A stretch of DNA of 64,000 nucleotides from Pseudomonas oryzihabitans. Lineage in GTDB: Bacteria > Pseudomonadota > Gammaproteobacteria > Pseudomonadales > Pseudomonadaceae. The stretch lies in NCBI RefSeq assembly GCF_007665395.1, contig NZ_VDND01000006.1, positions 186,001 to 250,000 on the forward strand, written 5' to 3'. The translations under genes and the position numbers were made by a program. Below the pieces are notes generated by a model. That model did no database searches, had not been told where the DNA came from, and saw only the letters and a program-made list of their open reading frames with translations. This document shows, one piece after another, positions 1-10,239 of this stretch (positions are counted from its first letter, which is position 1; every line of letters begins with the position of its first letter).

Positions 1-130
1 AATGCCACGGTCGGACGATGACGAATTTATGGCCATTGCATGACAAGCTTATGACGAGCCTAGCGCAGCGGTGGAACCTTGGCGTCTGCCAGGCCTTCGA
101 ACTCGGCAAGCCCCCTGCCGAGCATCCGCC

Positions 131-925
131 ATGACCGCCCTCCGGCTCCCCGCCCTGCTGCTGCTCGCCTGCGCCCCGCTGGCCCAGGCCGCCGACGACA
201 CCCGTTCCCCCGTACCGACGCCGGGTGCCCCGGCCCAGACCGACACCCGCGTCCTCGAGGCCGGCGCCGATCTGCTGCAGCGCAAGCCGCCCATCGCCGC
301 CCTCAACACCTACCTGGACGGTTTCCACTTCTACAACGGCCACCCCAGGAGCCAGATGGAGGCCCACCACTACTGCAGCGTCCTGGGTGAGGAAATGTTC
401 CAGTGCGTGATCTACGACGGCAACGTCGCCGAGGCCAAGTTGATGGGCGTCGAGTACATCATCAGCGAGCGGCTGTTCAAGACCCTGCCCGAGGCCGAGA
501 AGGCGCTCTGGCACAGCCATGTGCACGAGGTGAAGTCCGGTCAGCTGATCGCCCCCGGCGTGCCCCAGGTGGCCGAACACCGGCTGATGGACAAGCTGGT
601 GCACACCTACGGCAAGACCTGGCATACCTGGCATACCGACCAGGACCTGCAACTGCCCCTCGGCGTCCCCCAGTTGATGATAGGCTTCACCGCCGACGGC
701 CAGCTCGACCCCAAGCTGCTCGCCGAGCGCGACCGCCGCCTGGGCGTTTCCTCCACCGAGACCAAGGCCGCCCGCGCCGACCTGCCGACCCCTGAGGTCG
801 CCCCCGGCGCCGATGCCTGGCAGCAGGGCAAGGTCATCCAGGTGCAGGACCCCACCGGGCAGTTGCACAACCACGACAGCGCGCACCGGGAGCAGGGCGT
901 CAACGCCAGTTCGAACCAGCCGTGA
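131..925 (+). CDS. DUF1264 family exported protein
   Basis: A 264-residue protein. The start at 131 is preferred over the in-frame ATG at 71 because a clean signal peptide (hydrophobic LPALLLLACAPLAQA, residues about 6-20) follows directly. The mature part contains the DUF1264 / oil-body-associated-protein core, seen in YLDGFHFYNG, HHYCSVLGEEMFQCVIYDG and the histidine-rich HSHVHEVKSG region. Bacterial members have no established reaction. The protein should be periplasmic or lipid-associated. It stands alone, followed by an acetyltransferase gene in the same direction after about 40 bases. Family assignment is fairly sure; function is unknown. Confidence 0.8.
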   Translation: MTALRLPALLLLACAPLAQAADDTRSPVPTPGAPAQTDTRVLEAGADLLQRKPPIAALNTYLDGFHFYNGHPRSQMEAHHYCSVLGEEMFQCVIYDGNVAEAKLMGVEYIISERLFKTLPEAEKALWHSHVHEVKSGQLIAPGVPQVAEHRLMDKLVHTYGKTWHTWHTDQDLQLPLGVPQLMIGFTADGQLDPKLLAERDRRLGVSSTETKAARADLPTPEVAPGADAWQQGKVIQVQDPTGQLHNHDSAHREQGVNASSNQP

Positions 926-967
926 GGGTGGGGTAGGCTCCGCTCAGGTCGCTGTCCGGAGTCCGCC

Positions 968-1528
968 ATGCCGTTGCCCACGCTGCATACGCCTCGCCTG
1001 TTGCTACGCCCGCTACAACTGGACGATGCCCCGGCCATCCAGCGGGTCTTTCCGCAGTGGGAGATCGTGCGTTACCTCTCGGCCAAGGTGCCCTGGCCCT
1101 ATCCGGCGGACGGCGCCCTGGGCTTCGTCCGTGATTTGGTGCTACCGGGCATGGCCGCGGGTAGTCACTGGTGCTGGACCCTGCGTCTGCAGCGCCAACC
1201 AGACGACCTGATCGGCCTGGTCAGTCTGCAGGAGGAACCGGATAACCAGCGTGGCTTCTGGCTGGATCCCGGCCACTGGCGGCAGGGGCTCATGGGCGAG
1301 GCCTGCGCCGAGGTCAATCGCTACTGGTTCCAGACGCTGGGCCGGCCGCGCCTGCGGGTGACCAAGGTAATCGCCAATGAAGGCTCGCGGCGCCTGTCGC
1401 AGCGCGAGGGCATGCGCTGCGTGGCCTGCCTGGAAATGGACAGCGTGAGCGGACGGCTACCCGCGGAGTGCTGGGAGCTGACCCGGGCGCAGTGGTTGGC
1501 GCAGGCAAACTCGCTCACGCGACCTTGA
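968..1528 (+). CDS. GNAT family N-acetyltransferase (RimJ/RimL type)
   Basis: 186 residues. It begins with the RimJ/RimL-type signature TPRLLLRPLQLDDAPAIQRV and continues with the acetyl-CoA-binding fold: GFWLDPGHWRQGLMGEA followed by VIANEGSRRLSQREGM, the usual NxxSxxxxEKxGF-like stretch. Such enzymes move an acetyl group from acetyl-CoA to an amine, often an N-terminal alanine/serine or a small molecule; the substrate cannot be read here. Its 3' end overlaps the convergent EamA gene by 14 bases. Confidence 0.85.
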   Translation: MPLPTLHTPRLLLRPLQLDDAPAIQRVFPQWEIVRYLSAKVPWPYPADGALGFVRDLVLPGMAAGSHWCWTLRLQRQPDDLIGLVSLQEEPDNQRGFWLDPGHWRQGLMGEACAEVNRYWFQTLGRPRLRVTKVIANEGSRRLSQREGMRCVACLEMDSVSGRLPAECWELTRAQWLAQANSLTRP

Positions 1529-2360
1529 TCGCCACCACCCCGGCGACGATGGCGAGGCCGGCGCAGATCCTTCCCAGGGGCAGGCTCTCGTGCAGCCAGA
1601 CCACCCCGATCAGCAGGGCGAACAGCACGCTGGTCTCGCGCAGGGCCGAGACCAGGCCGATGGGCGCCTGGGTGGTGGCGACGATCACCAGGGTATAGGC
1701 CAGCATCGACATCACTCCACCGGCCAGGCCGGCGCGCCAGTGCGGGCCGAGGCCGGCAAAGGCCGTGGCGCCACGACTCAGGCGCAGTACCAGCGCGGCG
1801 ACCAGGCCATTCACCGCGAACAGCCAGAGCGCATAGGCCACGGCATCGCCGCTGGCCCGGGCGCCCAAGGCGTCGGCCAGGGTGTAGCTGGCGATGAAGG
1901 CGCCGGTGGTGAAGGCGCAGACCAGCAGCGCCAGACTCAAGGGCGCGCCGCGTTGCGCCCCGAGCAGCGCCATCAGCGCGAGGCCGGTGACCAGCAGGCC
2001 CAGGCCGAGCAGGGCGGGTGGCGAGAGCGTCTCGCCGAGGGCGAGGAAGGCCACCGCGCTGACCAGCAGCGGCGCGCTGCCGCGCGAGAGCGGATAGACC
2101 TGGCCGAGGTCGCCGTAGCGATAGGCACGGGCGAGGAAGGCGTTGTAGCCGATGTGCAGCAGGGCGGAGAGGCCGATCCAGGGCCAGGCGGCGGCTGGCG
2201 GCAGGGCGACGAAGGGCAGCGCCAGCAGCGCGGCGCTGCCGGCGCCGATCTGGATCAGGCTGGCGGTGAGGAAGCGGTCGAGGCCGATCTTGAGCAGGGC
2301 GTTCCAACCGGCGTGCAGCAGGGCGGCGAGCAGTACCAAGGCGAACAGGGGTGTGGTCAC
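1515..2360 (-). CDS. EamA/DMT family permease
   Basis: 281 residues with about ten hydrophobic segments and two EamA repeats, matching the drug/metabolite transporter superfamily (usual length 280-300). The second repeat contains the typical ETSVLFALLIGVVWLHE and ends in LAIVAGVVAIK. It is probably an inner-membrane exporter of amino acids or metabolites. The start at 2360 fits the beginning of the first membrane helix. No partner gene is adjacent, so the substrate is unknown. Confidence 0.85.
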   Translation of the reverse strand: MTTPLFALVLLAALLHAGWNALLKIGLDRFLTASLIQIGAGSAALLALPFVALPPAAAWPWIGLSALLHIGYNAFLARAYRYGDLGQVYPLSRGSAPLLVSAVAFLALGETLSPPALLGLGLLVTGLALMALLGAQRGAPLSLALLVCAFTTGAFIASYTLADALGARASGDAVAYALWLFAVNGLVAALVLRLSRGATAFAGLGPHWRAGLAGGVMSMLAYTLVIVATTQAPIGLVSALRETSVLFALLIGVVWLHESLPLGRICAGLAIVAGVVAIKVA

Positions 2361-2487
2361 GTGGCCTCCGGCCAGGCGGGTCCATCAGTCTAGCCCAGGG
2401 CGCCTTCCGGGGCGCTGCCGGTGGCGCCGAGGCGCTGTACGCCCCACACTGGCGGCTGAATTCCGCTGCCTAGCCAGGATGGCTGTC

Positions 2488-3183
2488 ATGAATCCCCCGT
2501 CTTCCGTTCCGCCGGAACCTCGCCCTGCGCCCACGGCGCCCCGTCACGGTGCGGTCGGCCTGGCCCTGGTCGCCGGGCTGTCGCTGCTGGCCGGCATGAC
2601 CGATGCCATCGGCTTTCTCGCCACCGGCGATTTCGTCTCCTTCATGAGCGGCAACACCACGCGCCTGGCCGCCGATATGGCCGCCGGCCGCTGGAGTGCC
2701 GCGGCGCACCTGGCGCTGGCGATCGGCACCTTCGTGCTGGGCAACGCCGGCGGCGTACTGCTGCAGCGCCTGACTCGCCAGCGTGCCTGCCTGCTGCTCG
2801 GGCTGCTGGCCCTGCTGCTGGCGCTGGCCGCCAGCCTGCCCGGCGGGCGCCTGGCGCTGCTGCTCGGGGTGTTCGCCATGGGCATGGTCAACGCGGTGGT
2901 GGAGCAGGTCTATGGCCTGCCCATCGGCCTCACCTACGTCACCGGTGCCCTTTCGCGCTTCGGGCGTGGCCTGGGCCGCTGGCTGCTGGGCGAGCGCCGC
3001 CGCGGCTGGGGGATCCAGCTGGTGCCCTGGCTGGGGATGCTGCTCGGCGGGGTGCTCGGCGCCGCCCTGGAGGCCGAACTGGGCCTGGCGGCCTGGTACG
3101 CCAGCGCCGTTCTGGCGGCCGCGCTGGCGGTGGTCTTCCGCTTGATCCCGCGGGCCTGGCAGCTGGGGTACCTGGCGTCATGA
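2488..3183 (+). CDS. DUF1275 (YoaK-like) membrane protein
   Basis: 231 residues, about six membrane helices. The family is recognised from GMTDAIGFLATGDFVSFMSGNTTRL near the N-terminus, the typical DUF1275 opening, and from MVNAVVEQVYGLPIGLTYVTGALSRFG. The start at 2488 is chosen because an AGGA lies 8 bases upstream; an ATG at 2479 is the alternative. The stop codon overlaps the ATG of the downstream histidine kinase (ATGA), so the two are translationally coupled, which suggests a functional link between this membrane protein and the sensor. The family has no defined reaction. Confidence 0.85.
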   Translation: MNPPSSVPPEPRPAPTAPRHGAVGLALVAGLSLLAGMTDAIGFLATGDFVSFMSGNTTRLAADMAAGRWSAAAHLALAIGTFVLGNAGGVLLQRLTRQRACLLLGLLALLLALAASLPGGRLALLLGVFAMGMVNAVVEQVYGLPIGLTYVTGALSRFGRGLGRWLLGERRRGWGIQLVPWLGMLLGGVLGAALEAELGLAAWYASAVLAAALAVVFRLIPRAWQLGYLAS

Positions 3184-4811
3184 GGACCTCGCCGCAAGCC
3201 CTGGGTGTCGGCGCTCGCGATCCCGAACTGGGCCAGGCCAAGGTGCGCCTGGCCTTCATCCTGCCCGCTGCGGCCTATGTGGTCGGCGCCTGGGCCTGGG
3301 GGCTGCTCGATACGGCCGTCCTGCTGGCCAACCTGGCGTGCTACACGCTGTTCACGCTGATCGCCCTGGCGCTCTTCTTCGCGGTGCGCCGGCGACCGGG
3401 GGTGAAGCCCTGGCGGCGCCTGCTGGCCATGAGCCTGGACTTCAGCGCCATCACCTTTTCCTCCATCACCAGCGGCGAGGCCCTGTTGCCGCTGTTCGGC
3501 GTACTGCTCTGGGTCACGGTGGGCAACGGCCTGCGCTATGGTCGCGGCTACCTGCTGCTGGCCACCGCGCTGTCGCTGACCGCGCTGGGCGCCACCATCG
3601 CCGGCATGCCCTTCCTGCAGCGCTATCCCTCGGTGGCCCTGATGATGCTGGTCACCGCCATCCTGGTGCCCGGTTACGTCCATTTCCTGCTGACCCGTAT
3701 CCAGGACTCCCTGCGCGAGACCCAGGCGGCCAACCTGGCCAAGGCGCGCTTCCTGGCCCAGGCCAGCCATGACCTGCGCCAGCCGATCCACTCCATCGGG
3801 CTGTTCACCGCCTGCCTGCGCGACGGCCAGCTGAGCGCGGACCAGGGGCGGCTGGTCGACAACATCGACCGTTCCCTGCTCGGCGTGGAGCAGCTGTTCC
3901 GCTCGCTGCTGGACATCTACACCCTCGATCAGAAACAGGTCAGCCCCCGGCGCACGGTGGTCGACCTGGATACTCTGTTCGAGGACCTGGTCCGGCAGAA
4001 CGCCGAGGCGGCGCGCTGGGCCGGCGTGGACATCCGCTGGCGTGCCGGTGGCCTGCAGGTCTACAGCGATCCGGCGCTGCTGCTCACCTCGCTGCAGAAT
4101 CTGCTGTCCAACGCCCTCAAGTACGCACCGGGGCGGCCGCTGCTGCTGGCGGTCCGGCGGCGGCAGGGCCGGCTGACGCTGGCGCTGTACGACCAGGGCC
4201 CCGGCATCGCCGCCGAGCACCTGCCGCACCTGAGCGAGGAATTCTATCGGGTGCGCGAGACGCGGGATCGCGACATCGAGGGGGTTGGCCTGGGGCTGTC
4301 CATCGTCGAGCGCATCGCCAGGCTGCTCGACCTGCAACTGATCATCCACTCGCGGCCCGGACGGGGTACCGCCGTCATGCTCCACGGCCTGCCGCTGGCC
4401 GCCGTGCCGCTGGCGCCGCAGCGGCGGCCCGCACCGGGTCCGCAGCCGCTGCTCGCCGGCTGGCACGTGCTGCTCATCGAGGACGATGCCAATGTGTTGC
4501 TGGCCACGGCGACCCTGCTGCGCAGCTGGGGCTGTGCGGTCACCACCGCCACCGGCATCCCCCGGGGCGCCGTGGCCTGCGACCTGGTGATCACCGATTT
4601 CGACCTCGACCGCAGCGCCTCGGGCGCCGACTGCATCGCCTATCTCAACCGACTGCAGGGGCGGCGCATTCCAGCCATCGTGGTGACCGGGCACGACATC
4701 CCCCACGTGCAGCAGGCGCTGGGCGATGCCGAGATCCCGGTGCTGGCCAAGCCGGTGCGGCCGGCGGAATTGCGGGCCCTGCTGCTGGCCTTTCGCGTCG
4801 CCGCTAGTTGA
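3180..4811 (+). CDS. Hybrid sensor histidine kinase/response regulator
   Basis: 543 residues. Residues 20-175 hold about five or six membrane helices without an obvious periplasmic sensing domain. A HisKA domain follows with the H-box SHDLRQP (His near 197), then the HATPase domain with the N-box [13 protein letters not shown] and G-boxes DQGPGIA and [11 protein letters not shown]-terminal receiver (about 425-543) contains IEDDAN, the phosphate-acceptor region VITDFDLD and the conserved lysine in VLAKPVRP. It is coupled by ATGA to the DUF1275 gene. The convergent LuxR-type regulator overlaps its 3' end by 8 bases and is the probable partner. The signal sensed is unknown. Confidence 0.9.
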   Translation: MRTSPQALGVGARDPELGQAKVRLAFILPAAAYVVGAWAWGLLDTAVLLANLACYTLFTLIALALFFAVRRRPGVKPWRRLLAMSLDFSAITFSSITSGEALLPLFGVLLWVTVGNGLRYGRGYLLLATALSLTALGATIAGMPFLQRYPSVALMMLVTAILVPGYVHFLLTRIQDSLRETQAANLAKARFLAQASHDLRQPIHSIGLFTACLRDGQLSADQGRLVDNIDRSLLGVEQLFRSLLDIYTLDQKQVSPRRTVVDLDTLFEDLVRQNAEAARWAGVDIRWRAGGLQVYSDPALLLTSLQNLLSNALKYAPGRPLLLAVRRRQGRLTLALYDQGPGIAAEHLPHLSEEFYRVRETRDRDIEGVGLGLSIVERIARLLDLQLIIHSRPGRGTAVMLHGLPLAAVPLAPQRRPAPGPQPLLAGWHVLLIEDDANVLLATATLLRSWGCAVTTATGIPRGAVACDLVITDFDLDRSASGADCIAYLNRLQGRRIPAIVVTGHDIPHVQQALGDAEIPVLAKPVRPAELRALLLAFRVAAS

Positions 4812-5445
4812 GCGAGCGACGGGCGCCGAGGCCCGCCTTGGCGCCAAAGGCGGCGGCGGCAGCGCGGGTGCCGACCCCCAGGGTGCGCAGCAGCGCGGAG
4901 ACGTGGATGCGCACGGTGAAGGGCGAGATCGCCAGGATCCGCGCGATCTCCTTGTTGCTCAGGCCCTCGGTGATCAGGCCGAGCACTTCCAGCTGGCGCG
5001 GCGTCAGCGCCTCCAGGCGATGGCCCGGTGCCGTGGGTACCGGTGCCAGGGGCGCCGGCGTATAGCGCACCACCGGTTCCCCGGCGAGGCAATCGGCGAT
5101 GGCCTCGGCCATGGCCGCCGGCGGCAGGGCCTTGCCGATGAAGCCGTCCACCCCGGAGGCCAGGATGTGCTCGATCACCGTGGCGTCCTCGAGCATCGAG
5201 ATCACGATCAGGGTGCTGCGCTTGAATTCCTGGCGCAGGGCGCGCAAGGAGAAGCTGAGGTCCTGGCCGGGGTAGAGCAGATCCAGCAGCAGGGCGGTGG
5301 GCGGCTCGCCCTGGCGGGCCAGCTCCAGCACCTGTTGCAGGCCGTCGGCCTGGTCCACGCGGGCTTGCGGCCGCAGCCGGCGCAGGATGCCGGCCAGGCC
5401 TTCGCGGAACAGGGGATGGTCGTCGGCGACGATGAAGCGTTCCAT
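4804..5445 (-). CDS. NarL/LuxR family response regulator
   Basis: 213 residues. The N-terminal receiver has the acidic pair in VADDH (residues 8-9), the phospho-acceptor Asp near 55 (LLLDLLYPG) and Lys in GFIGKALP. A proline-rich linker leads to a LuxR-type helix-turn-helix, [20 protein letters not shown] followed by [16 protein letters not shown]. It is most likely a DNA-binding regulator phosphorylated by the hybrid kinase encoded convergently next to it. The 8-base overlap of the two 3' ends is unusual for partners, which are normally co-directional. Confidence 0.88.
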   Translation of the reverse strand: MERFIVADDHPLFREGLAGILRRLRPQARVDQADGLQQVLELARQGEPPTALLLDLLYPGQDLSFSLRALRQEFKRSTLIVISMLEDATVIEHILASGVDGFIGKALPPAAMAEAIADCLAGEPVVRYTPAPLAPVPTAPGHRLEALTPRQLEVLGLITEGLSNKEIARILAISPFTVRIHVSALLRTLGVGTRAAAAAFGAKAGLGARRSLN

Positions 5446-5562
5446 CTATGGCTATCCTGGGGCCGCAGGATCCGGTCGCAACGGCGGGGCGGCCCAAAGC
5501 CGCTAGTTTAACGCAGTGGCTGGGGGTGGACCATTGGTAATACTCTTTGGCTGGCCTGGGGA

Positions 5563-6966
5563 TCAACCGTTTTGTGACATCCCCGCGGCCTGGTGCAGCG
5601 GGTCGTGCGAGGGCCGCAGGGCGCCCGCGCCAAGCTGTCGGCGCATCAGCCACTCGAAGGCGCCGGTCAGCAGCACCGCCGCACAGGCCAGGCCCAGCGC
5701 CAGGCCCCACCAGACGCCATGCGGGCCGAAGCCGCCCTGGACCCCCAGCAGCCAGGCACTGCTGGCGCCGATCAGGCAGTAGCAGAGCAGGCCGCCATAG
5801 AAGCCGAGGCGTGCCTGGTGAATGCCGCGCAAGGCGCCCTGGGCGATGCTCTGGGTGCCGTCGAAGATGACGAACAGGGCGGCGATCAACACCAGCTGGC
5901 GCGCCAGGGCGCTGACCGGGCTGCTGGCGTCCGGCAGGAATAGCCCCACCAGCCAGCCGGGAAAGCACCAGAACAGCACGGCGATACCCAGCATCACCAG
6001 GGCGCCACCGCCGATGGCCAGGCGTCCGACCAGCAGCGCCTCCCGTGGCCGCCCGGCGCCCTGGTGCTGGCCGATGCGGATGCTGGTGGCGTAGGACAAC
6101 CCGGCCGGCAGCATGAACACTAGGTACACCAGCTGGTTGGCGATCTGGTTGGCCGCCAGGGCGGTGGCCCCCAGCGCACCCATGCACAGGGCCGCCGAGA
6201 GAAACAGGCAGGCCTCCACCGCATAGGTGCCACTGATCGCCAGGCCCTGGCCGAGGGTATCGATCACCGCCCGGCGATCCGGGCGGCGCAGATAGGTGGC
6301 GAGGGGATAGGCGGCATAGGCCGGATGGCGGGCGATGTACAGCGCCAGGCACAGCGCCGCGCCATTCATCACCACCGCGGTGACCAGGCCGATGCCGGGC
6401 AGCCCCGGCCGCGGCAGGCCGCCCCAGCCGTGCAGCAGCGCCAGGTTGAGCAGGGCGTTGAGCGCCGCCGCCCCCAGCACTATGGTCAGCACCGGACCAG
6501 GGCGTTCCAGGGCGCTGGTGAAACCCCGCAGGGTCATGAACAGCAGATGGCCGGGCAGGGCGAAGGCCAGGCAGCGCAGGAAGATCCCCGCGGCCTGGCG
6601 ACTCTCTTCCGGCTGGCCCGCCAGGGCCAGCAGCGGCTCGATGTGCCAGAGCAGACTACCGGCCAGCAGCGCCAGGAGCAGGGCGATCCAGATGCCCGCC
6701 GCCGTCACCGCCGCCACGCCGCGGGTATCCCCCGCGCCGCGCCGCTGGGCCGCCAGGTTGGCCACGGCGGTGATCACGCCCACGCAGATCACCGAGACGA
6801 AGGAGTACACCGCCGCGCCCAGGCCACCGCCGGCCAGCGCGGCCGGCCCCAGCCGCCCCATCATCAGGGTATCGGTGAAGACCATGGCCACGTAGGCCAG
6901 CTGGGCACCGATCAGCGGCAGGGCGAGACGCAGCAGGGCGAGGAGTTCGTGACGCGGCGAAGACAT
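5563..6966 (-). CDS. MATE family efflux transporter (NorM-like)
   Basis: 467 residues, about 12 membrane helices. The NorM-type opening is visible in LALPLIGAQLAYVAMVFTDT followed by MMGRLG, and the second half repeats the fold from YAVEACLFLSAAL onward. MATE proteins export cationic drugs, dyes or metabolites using sodium or proton gradients. The start at 6966 (MSSPRHELL) is preferred; 35 further in-frame residues upstream look unlike a MATE N-terminus and run into the divergent promoter region. The divergently transcribed LysR regulator begins about 100 bases away and is a plausible controller. Confidence 0.9.
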   Translation of the reverse strand: MSSPRHELLALLRLALPLIGAQLAYVAMVFTDTLMMGRLGPAALAGGGLGAAVYSFVSVICVGVITAVANLAAQRRGAGDTRGVAAVTAAGIWIALLLALLAGSLLWHIEPLLALAGQPEESRQAAGIFLRCLAFALPGHLLFMTLRGFTSALERPGPVLTIVLGAAALNALLNLALLHGWGGLPRPGLPGIGLVTAVVMNGAALCLALYIARHPAYAAYPLATYLRRPDRRAVIDTLGQGLAISGTYAVEACLFLSAALCMGALGATALAANQIANQLVYLVFMLPAGLSYATSIRIGQHQGAGRPREALLVGRLAIGGGALVMLGIAVLFWCFPGWLVGLFLPDASSPVSALARQLVLIAALFVIFDGTQSIAQGALRGIHQARLGFYGGLLCYCLIGASSAWLLGVQGGFGPHGVWWGLALGLACAAVLLTGAFEWLMRRQLGAGALRPSHDPLHQAAGMSQNG

Positions 6967-7069
6967 GGGCGCTCTCGCTGGCAGGGGCGGCTTTGACAAG
7001 AACTCATTGTTGGATCCCGGCGTCCCGCCCACAATCGGAAAATAGCCATGCCATCCATGAGTCCGAGTC

Positions 7070-7999
7070 ATGCCCGAGACCTCCTCGCGATTGCCGCCCC
7101 TCTATGCCTTGCGCGCATTCGAGGCGGCGGCCCGCCAGGGCTCCTTCACCCGCGCCGCCAGGGAGCTGTCGCTGACCCAGAGTGCGGTCAGTCGCCATGT
7201 GCGGACGCTGGAGGAGGCCTTCGGCTGTCGCCTGTTCGAGCGCGCCGGTCGCCAGCTGGTGCTGACCGAGGCCGGCAAACTGTTGCTGCCGGGTCTCAGC
7301 GAGGGCTTCGAGGCACTGGCGCGGGCCTGCGGCAATCTCGCCGTGGAAGAGGGAACCCTGCGCCTCAAGGCGCCCACCTCCCTGTCGCTGCGCTGGCTGC
7401 TGGCGCGCCTGGCACGCTTCCGCCAGGTCAGTCCGCAGCTGGACATCCAGCTCACCAGCGTCTGGATGGCCAGCGATCGCGTCGACTTCTTCCACGAGCC
7501 CTTCGATTGCGCCGTGCTCCTGGGCGACGGCCGCTTTCCGGCGGAGTGGGAAGTGGTGCCGCTGTTCGAGGAATGGCTGGTGCCGGTCTGCTCGCCAGCC
7601 GCGGCGCGCACCGGTGTCTGGGACGTGGCGCGGCTGCAGCGCGAGGAGCTGCTGCACCCGACCTTCGATCGCCGCGACTGGCGGCGCTGGTTGCAGGCCA
7701 TGGGGCTGGCCCAGGCGGTACCGCTCGGTGGCGGCCAGGTATTCGACACCCTGGAGCTGGGCATGGCCGCGGCCGCGCGCGGCTACGGCGTCTCCATCGG
7801 CGATCTGGTCATGCTCGCCGAGGACGTGGCGGCCGGTCTCATCGCCCTGCCGTGGCCCGATGCGGTGGCCAGCGGCGCTGGCTACTACCTGGTCTGGCCG
7901 CGCAATCGCCGTGGCCAGGGGCGCTTCCAGCGGCTGGCGGATTTCCTGCGCCAGGAACTGCAGCAACTGTCCCTGCCAGAGGTTCGTCGTCACACGTGA
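7070..7999 (+). CDS. LysR family regulator (GcvA-like)
   Basis: 309 residues. A winged helix-turn-helix occupies residues 10-70: LYALRAFEAAARQGSFTRAA, then LTQSAVSRHVRTLEE, a very typical GcvA/AmpR-subgroup sequence. The rest is a substrate-binding domain of the type-2 periplasmic fold. Divergent placement from the MATE pump suggests that it controls that gene, as is common for LysR proteins. The effector cannot be inferred. Confidence 0.9.
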   Translation: MPETSSRLPPLYALRAFEAAARQGSFTRAARELSLTQSAVSRHVRTLEEAFGCRLFERAGRQLVLTEAGKLLLPGLSEGFEALARACGNLAVEEGTLRLKAPTSLSLRWLLARLARFRQVSPQLDIQLTSVWMASDRVDFFHEPFDCAVLLGDGRFPAEWEVVPLFEEWLVPVCSPAAARTGVWDVARLQREELLHPTFDRRDWRRWLQAMGLAQAVPLGGGQVFDTLELGMAAAARGYGVSIGDLVMLAEDVAAGLIALPWPDAVASGAGYYLVWPRNRRGQGRFQRLADFLRQELQQLSLPEVRRHT

Positions 8000-8142
8000 T
8001 ACCAATTTTGGCAAAGGACTGAAGTTCCGCACGACGGCGCCGATAATGGCAAAGAACCTATCTGGCAAGCAGCCTCCAGAGCTGTCCCTTTCGCCTTGTC
8101 ATGCCACGCGTCGACCGGACAGTCGCACGCGAAGGAGCCTTC

Positions 8143-10113
8143 ATGTCCAACCCTCGTCGTAAAAGTATCGCGCGACAACTTGCCTTGGCCCTCAGCCTGG
8201 TGCTGGTGGTCGTCATCGCCGGCAGCTGCCTGTTCGCCCTGCACGCCCTGAGCGTGTCGATCGAAGGCACCCAGCGCAAGCACCTGGGGAGCGAGGCGCA
8301 ACTGCTCGCCGATCAGCAGCAGACCTTCCTCGGCACCCTCAAGGTCAGCACCCAGCGCCTGGCCAATCTCTTCGAGCGGCGCTTCGATGGTGGCCTGAGT
8401 CTCTCCGGCGAGCGCCTGCCGCTGGGCAACAACACCGCGCCCGGCCTGCAGTTCGCCGGCAAGGCGCTGAACAACGACTTCAGCCAGGTCGACGACTTTA
8501 CCCGCCTCACCGGCGGCGTTGCCACCATCTTCGTGCGCGATGGCGATGACTTCACCCGCATCACCACCTCGCTGAAGAAGCAGGACGGCAGCCGTGCCCT
8601 GGGCACCCAGCTCGATCGCAAGCACCCGGCCTACGCCGGCCTGCTGCAGGGCCAGGGCTACGTCGGCCGCGCCCAGCTGTTCGGGCGCTCCTACATGACC
8701 CAGTACACCCCGGTGCGGGACAGCGCCGGCAAGGTCATCGGCGTGCTCTTCGTCGGCTTCGACTATACCGACGCCCAGGCCCAGCAACTGGCCCAGCTCA
8801 CCCAGCTGCGCATCGGCGAGACCGGCTCCCTGGCGCTGCTCGACGAGCAGGGCAACTGGCTGGTCGCCCCGGCCAACGCCAAGCAGGCCGACGAGCTGCT
8901 GGCCGCGCTCAAGAGCGATCCCAAGCGCCACGAGCACAGCTGGCAGGACGGCAACCAGGATTTCCTCAGCGTCAGCGCGCCGGTGGCCGGCGAAGGCTGG
9001 ACGGTGGTCGCCACCCTGCCCAAGGCCGAGCTGGACGCCCCCGTGCATGCCGTCGGCCTGCGCCTGGCCATCGGCAGCCTGATCGCCCTGTTGCTGGCCG
9101 TGGCCGCCTCGGTACTGCTGCTGCGCCGCAAGCTCAGCCCGCTGGCCCAACTGGTGGAGCGTGCCCAGGCCCTCGGCCGCGGTCAGCTCAGCGTCCGCGT
9201 CGAGGCGCGCAGTCACGACGAGATCGGCGAGCTCGCCCTGAGCTTCAACCAGATGGCCGATGCCCTGGCGTCCACCGTCGAACAGGTGCGTGGCTCCTCG
9301 CGCTCGGTCACTGATCGCTCCCAGCAACTGAGCCATCTCTCCGACCAGACCCTGCGCCGCTCCGCCGAGCAGTCGACCCAGATCGACAGCATGGCCAGCG
9401 CCGTGGAAGAGTTCAGCGCCACCGCCCAGAACATTGCCGACGGTGTGCAGCGCACCGAGCGCCTGGTCCAGGAAAATGCCCAGCAGACCCGCACCGGCAC
9501 CCATGCCATGCAAGGCGCCTCGGGCGCGCTGGAGCAGATCGCCGACTCCCTGGCCAGCACGGCCGAGCTCATCAAGGGCCTGGACGACCGCTCCCAGCAG
9601 ATTGGCGGCATCATCGGCGTCATCAGCGGGATTGCCGAGCAGACCAACCTGCTGGCGCTCAACGCGGCCATCGAAGCCGCACGCGCCGGCGAGCAGGGCC
9701 GTGGCTTCGCCGTGGTCGCCGACGAGGTCCGGCAACTGGCTGGTCGCACCAGCGAGGCCACCCGCGAGATCTCGCAGATGATCGGCGCCGTGCAGGGCGA
9801 GACCCAGCGTGCCATGGGCGCCATCGACGAAGGCAATCGCCTGATGGAGCAGGGCCTGGCGCGCAATGCCGACGTGGCCCAGGCGCTGCGCAGCATCGAT
9901 CGGCAGGTCGCCGAAGCGGTCGAGCAGTTCTCCGGCATCGCCCAGGCCACTGCCGAGCAGAGCACCACGGCCACGGCGCTCAGCCGCAACATCCAGGCGA
10001 TCGCCGTGGATAACGCCGCCCAGCGCGATGCCGCCGAGGTGCTCTCCGGCACCGCCGGCGAATTGCGCCACCTGGCCGAAGACCTGAGCGCCGAGGTGGG
10101 TCGCTTCAGCTAG
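8143..10113 (+). CDS. Methyl-accepting chemotaxis protein with Cache sensor
   Basis: 656 residues. The start at 8143 has a GAAGGAG ribosome binding site; the ATG at 8101 lacks one. Architecture: membrane helix at about 12-35, a periplasmic Cache3/Cache2-type domain to about 300, a second membrane helix, HAMP with the [18 protein letters not shown] entry, then a cytoplasmic signalling domain with the conserved hairpin tip [20 protein letters not shown] and [13 protein letters not shown]. It should report on an extracellular small ligand, perhaps an organic acid, to CheA/CheW at the cell pole. There is no CheR-docking pentapeptide at the C-terminus. A strong terminator follows. Confidence 0.93.
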   Translation: MSNPRRKSIARQLALALSLVLVVVIAGSCLFALHALSVSIEGTQRKHLGSEAQLLADQQQTFLGTLKVSTQRLANLFERRFDGGLSLSGERLPLGNNTAPGLQFAGKALNNDFSQVDDFTRLTGGVATIFVRDGDDFTRITTSLKKQDGSRALGTQLDRKHPAYAGLLQGQGYVGRAQLFGRSYMTQYTPVRDSAGKVIGVLFVGFDYTDAQAQQLAQLTQLRIGETGSLALLDEQGNWLVAPANAKQADELLAALKSDPKRHEHSWQDGNQDFLSVSAPVAGEGWTVVATLPKAELDAPVHAVGLRLAIGSLIALLLAVAASVLLLRRKLSPLAQLVERAQALGRGQLSVRVEARSHDEIGELALSFNQMADALASTVEQVRGSSRSVTDRSQQLSHLSDQTLRRSAEQSTQIDSMASAVEEFSATAQNIADGVQRTERLVQENAQQTRTGTHAMQGASGALEQIADSLASTAELIKGLDDRSQQIGGIIGVISGIAEQTNLLALNAAIEAARAGEQGRGFAVVADEVRQLAGRTSEATREISQMIGAVQGETQRAMGAIDEGNRLMEQGLARNADVAQALRSIDRQVAEAVEQFSGIAQATAEQSTTATALSRNIQAIAVDNAAQRDAAEVLSGTAGELRHLAEDLSAEVGRFS

Positions 10114-10135
10114 GCACCCCGAGGTAGCACCGCAA

Positions 10136-10158
10136 GGGAGGCTCAGGCCTCCCTTTTT
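10136..10158 (+). terminator. Rho-independent terminator of the chemoreceptor gene
   Basis: GGGAGGC (10136-10142) and GCCTCCC (10147-10153) form a perfect 7-bp stem with a 4-base loop, followed by five T residues. Confidence 0.9.
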
Positions 10159-10204
10159 CATTCCCGCTCGCCTTGGCGCTTGCCTGGCTGCAATACTCTG
10201 ACTA

Positions 10205-10220
10205 CTGTATGCAAATACAG
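10205..10220 (+). promoter_or_regulatory. LexA (SOS) box and promoter of the small gene
   Basis: CTGT-N8-ACAG (CTGTATGCAAATACAG) is a perfect match to the gammaproteobacterial LexA operator, ending 19 bases before the ATG of the 63-residue protein. A -35-like TTGCCT (10180-10185) spaced 17 bases from TACTGT (10203-10208) would place the operator over the -10 region, as expected for LexA repression. The promoter elements are moderate; the operator itself is clear. Confidence 0.85.
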
Positions 10221-10239
10221 TACTAGAGGAGGGGATGAC

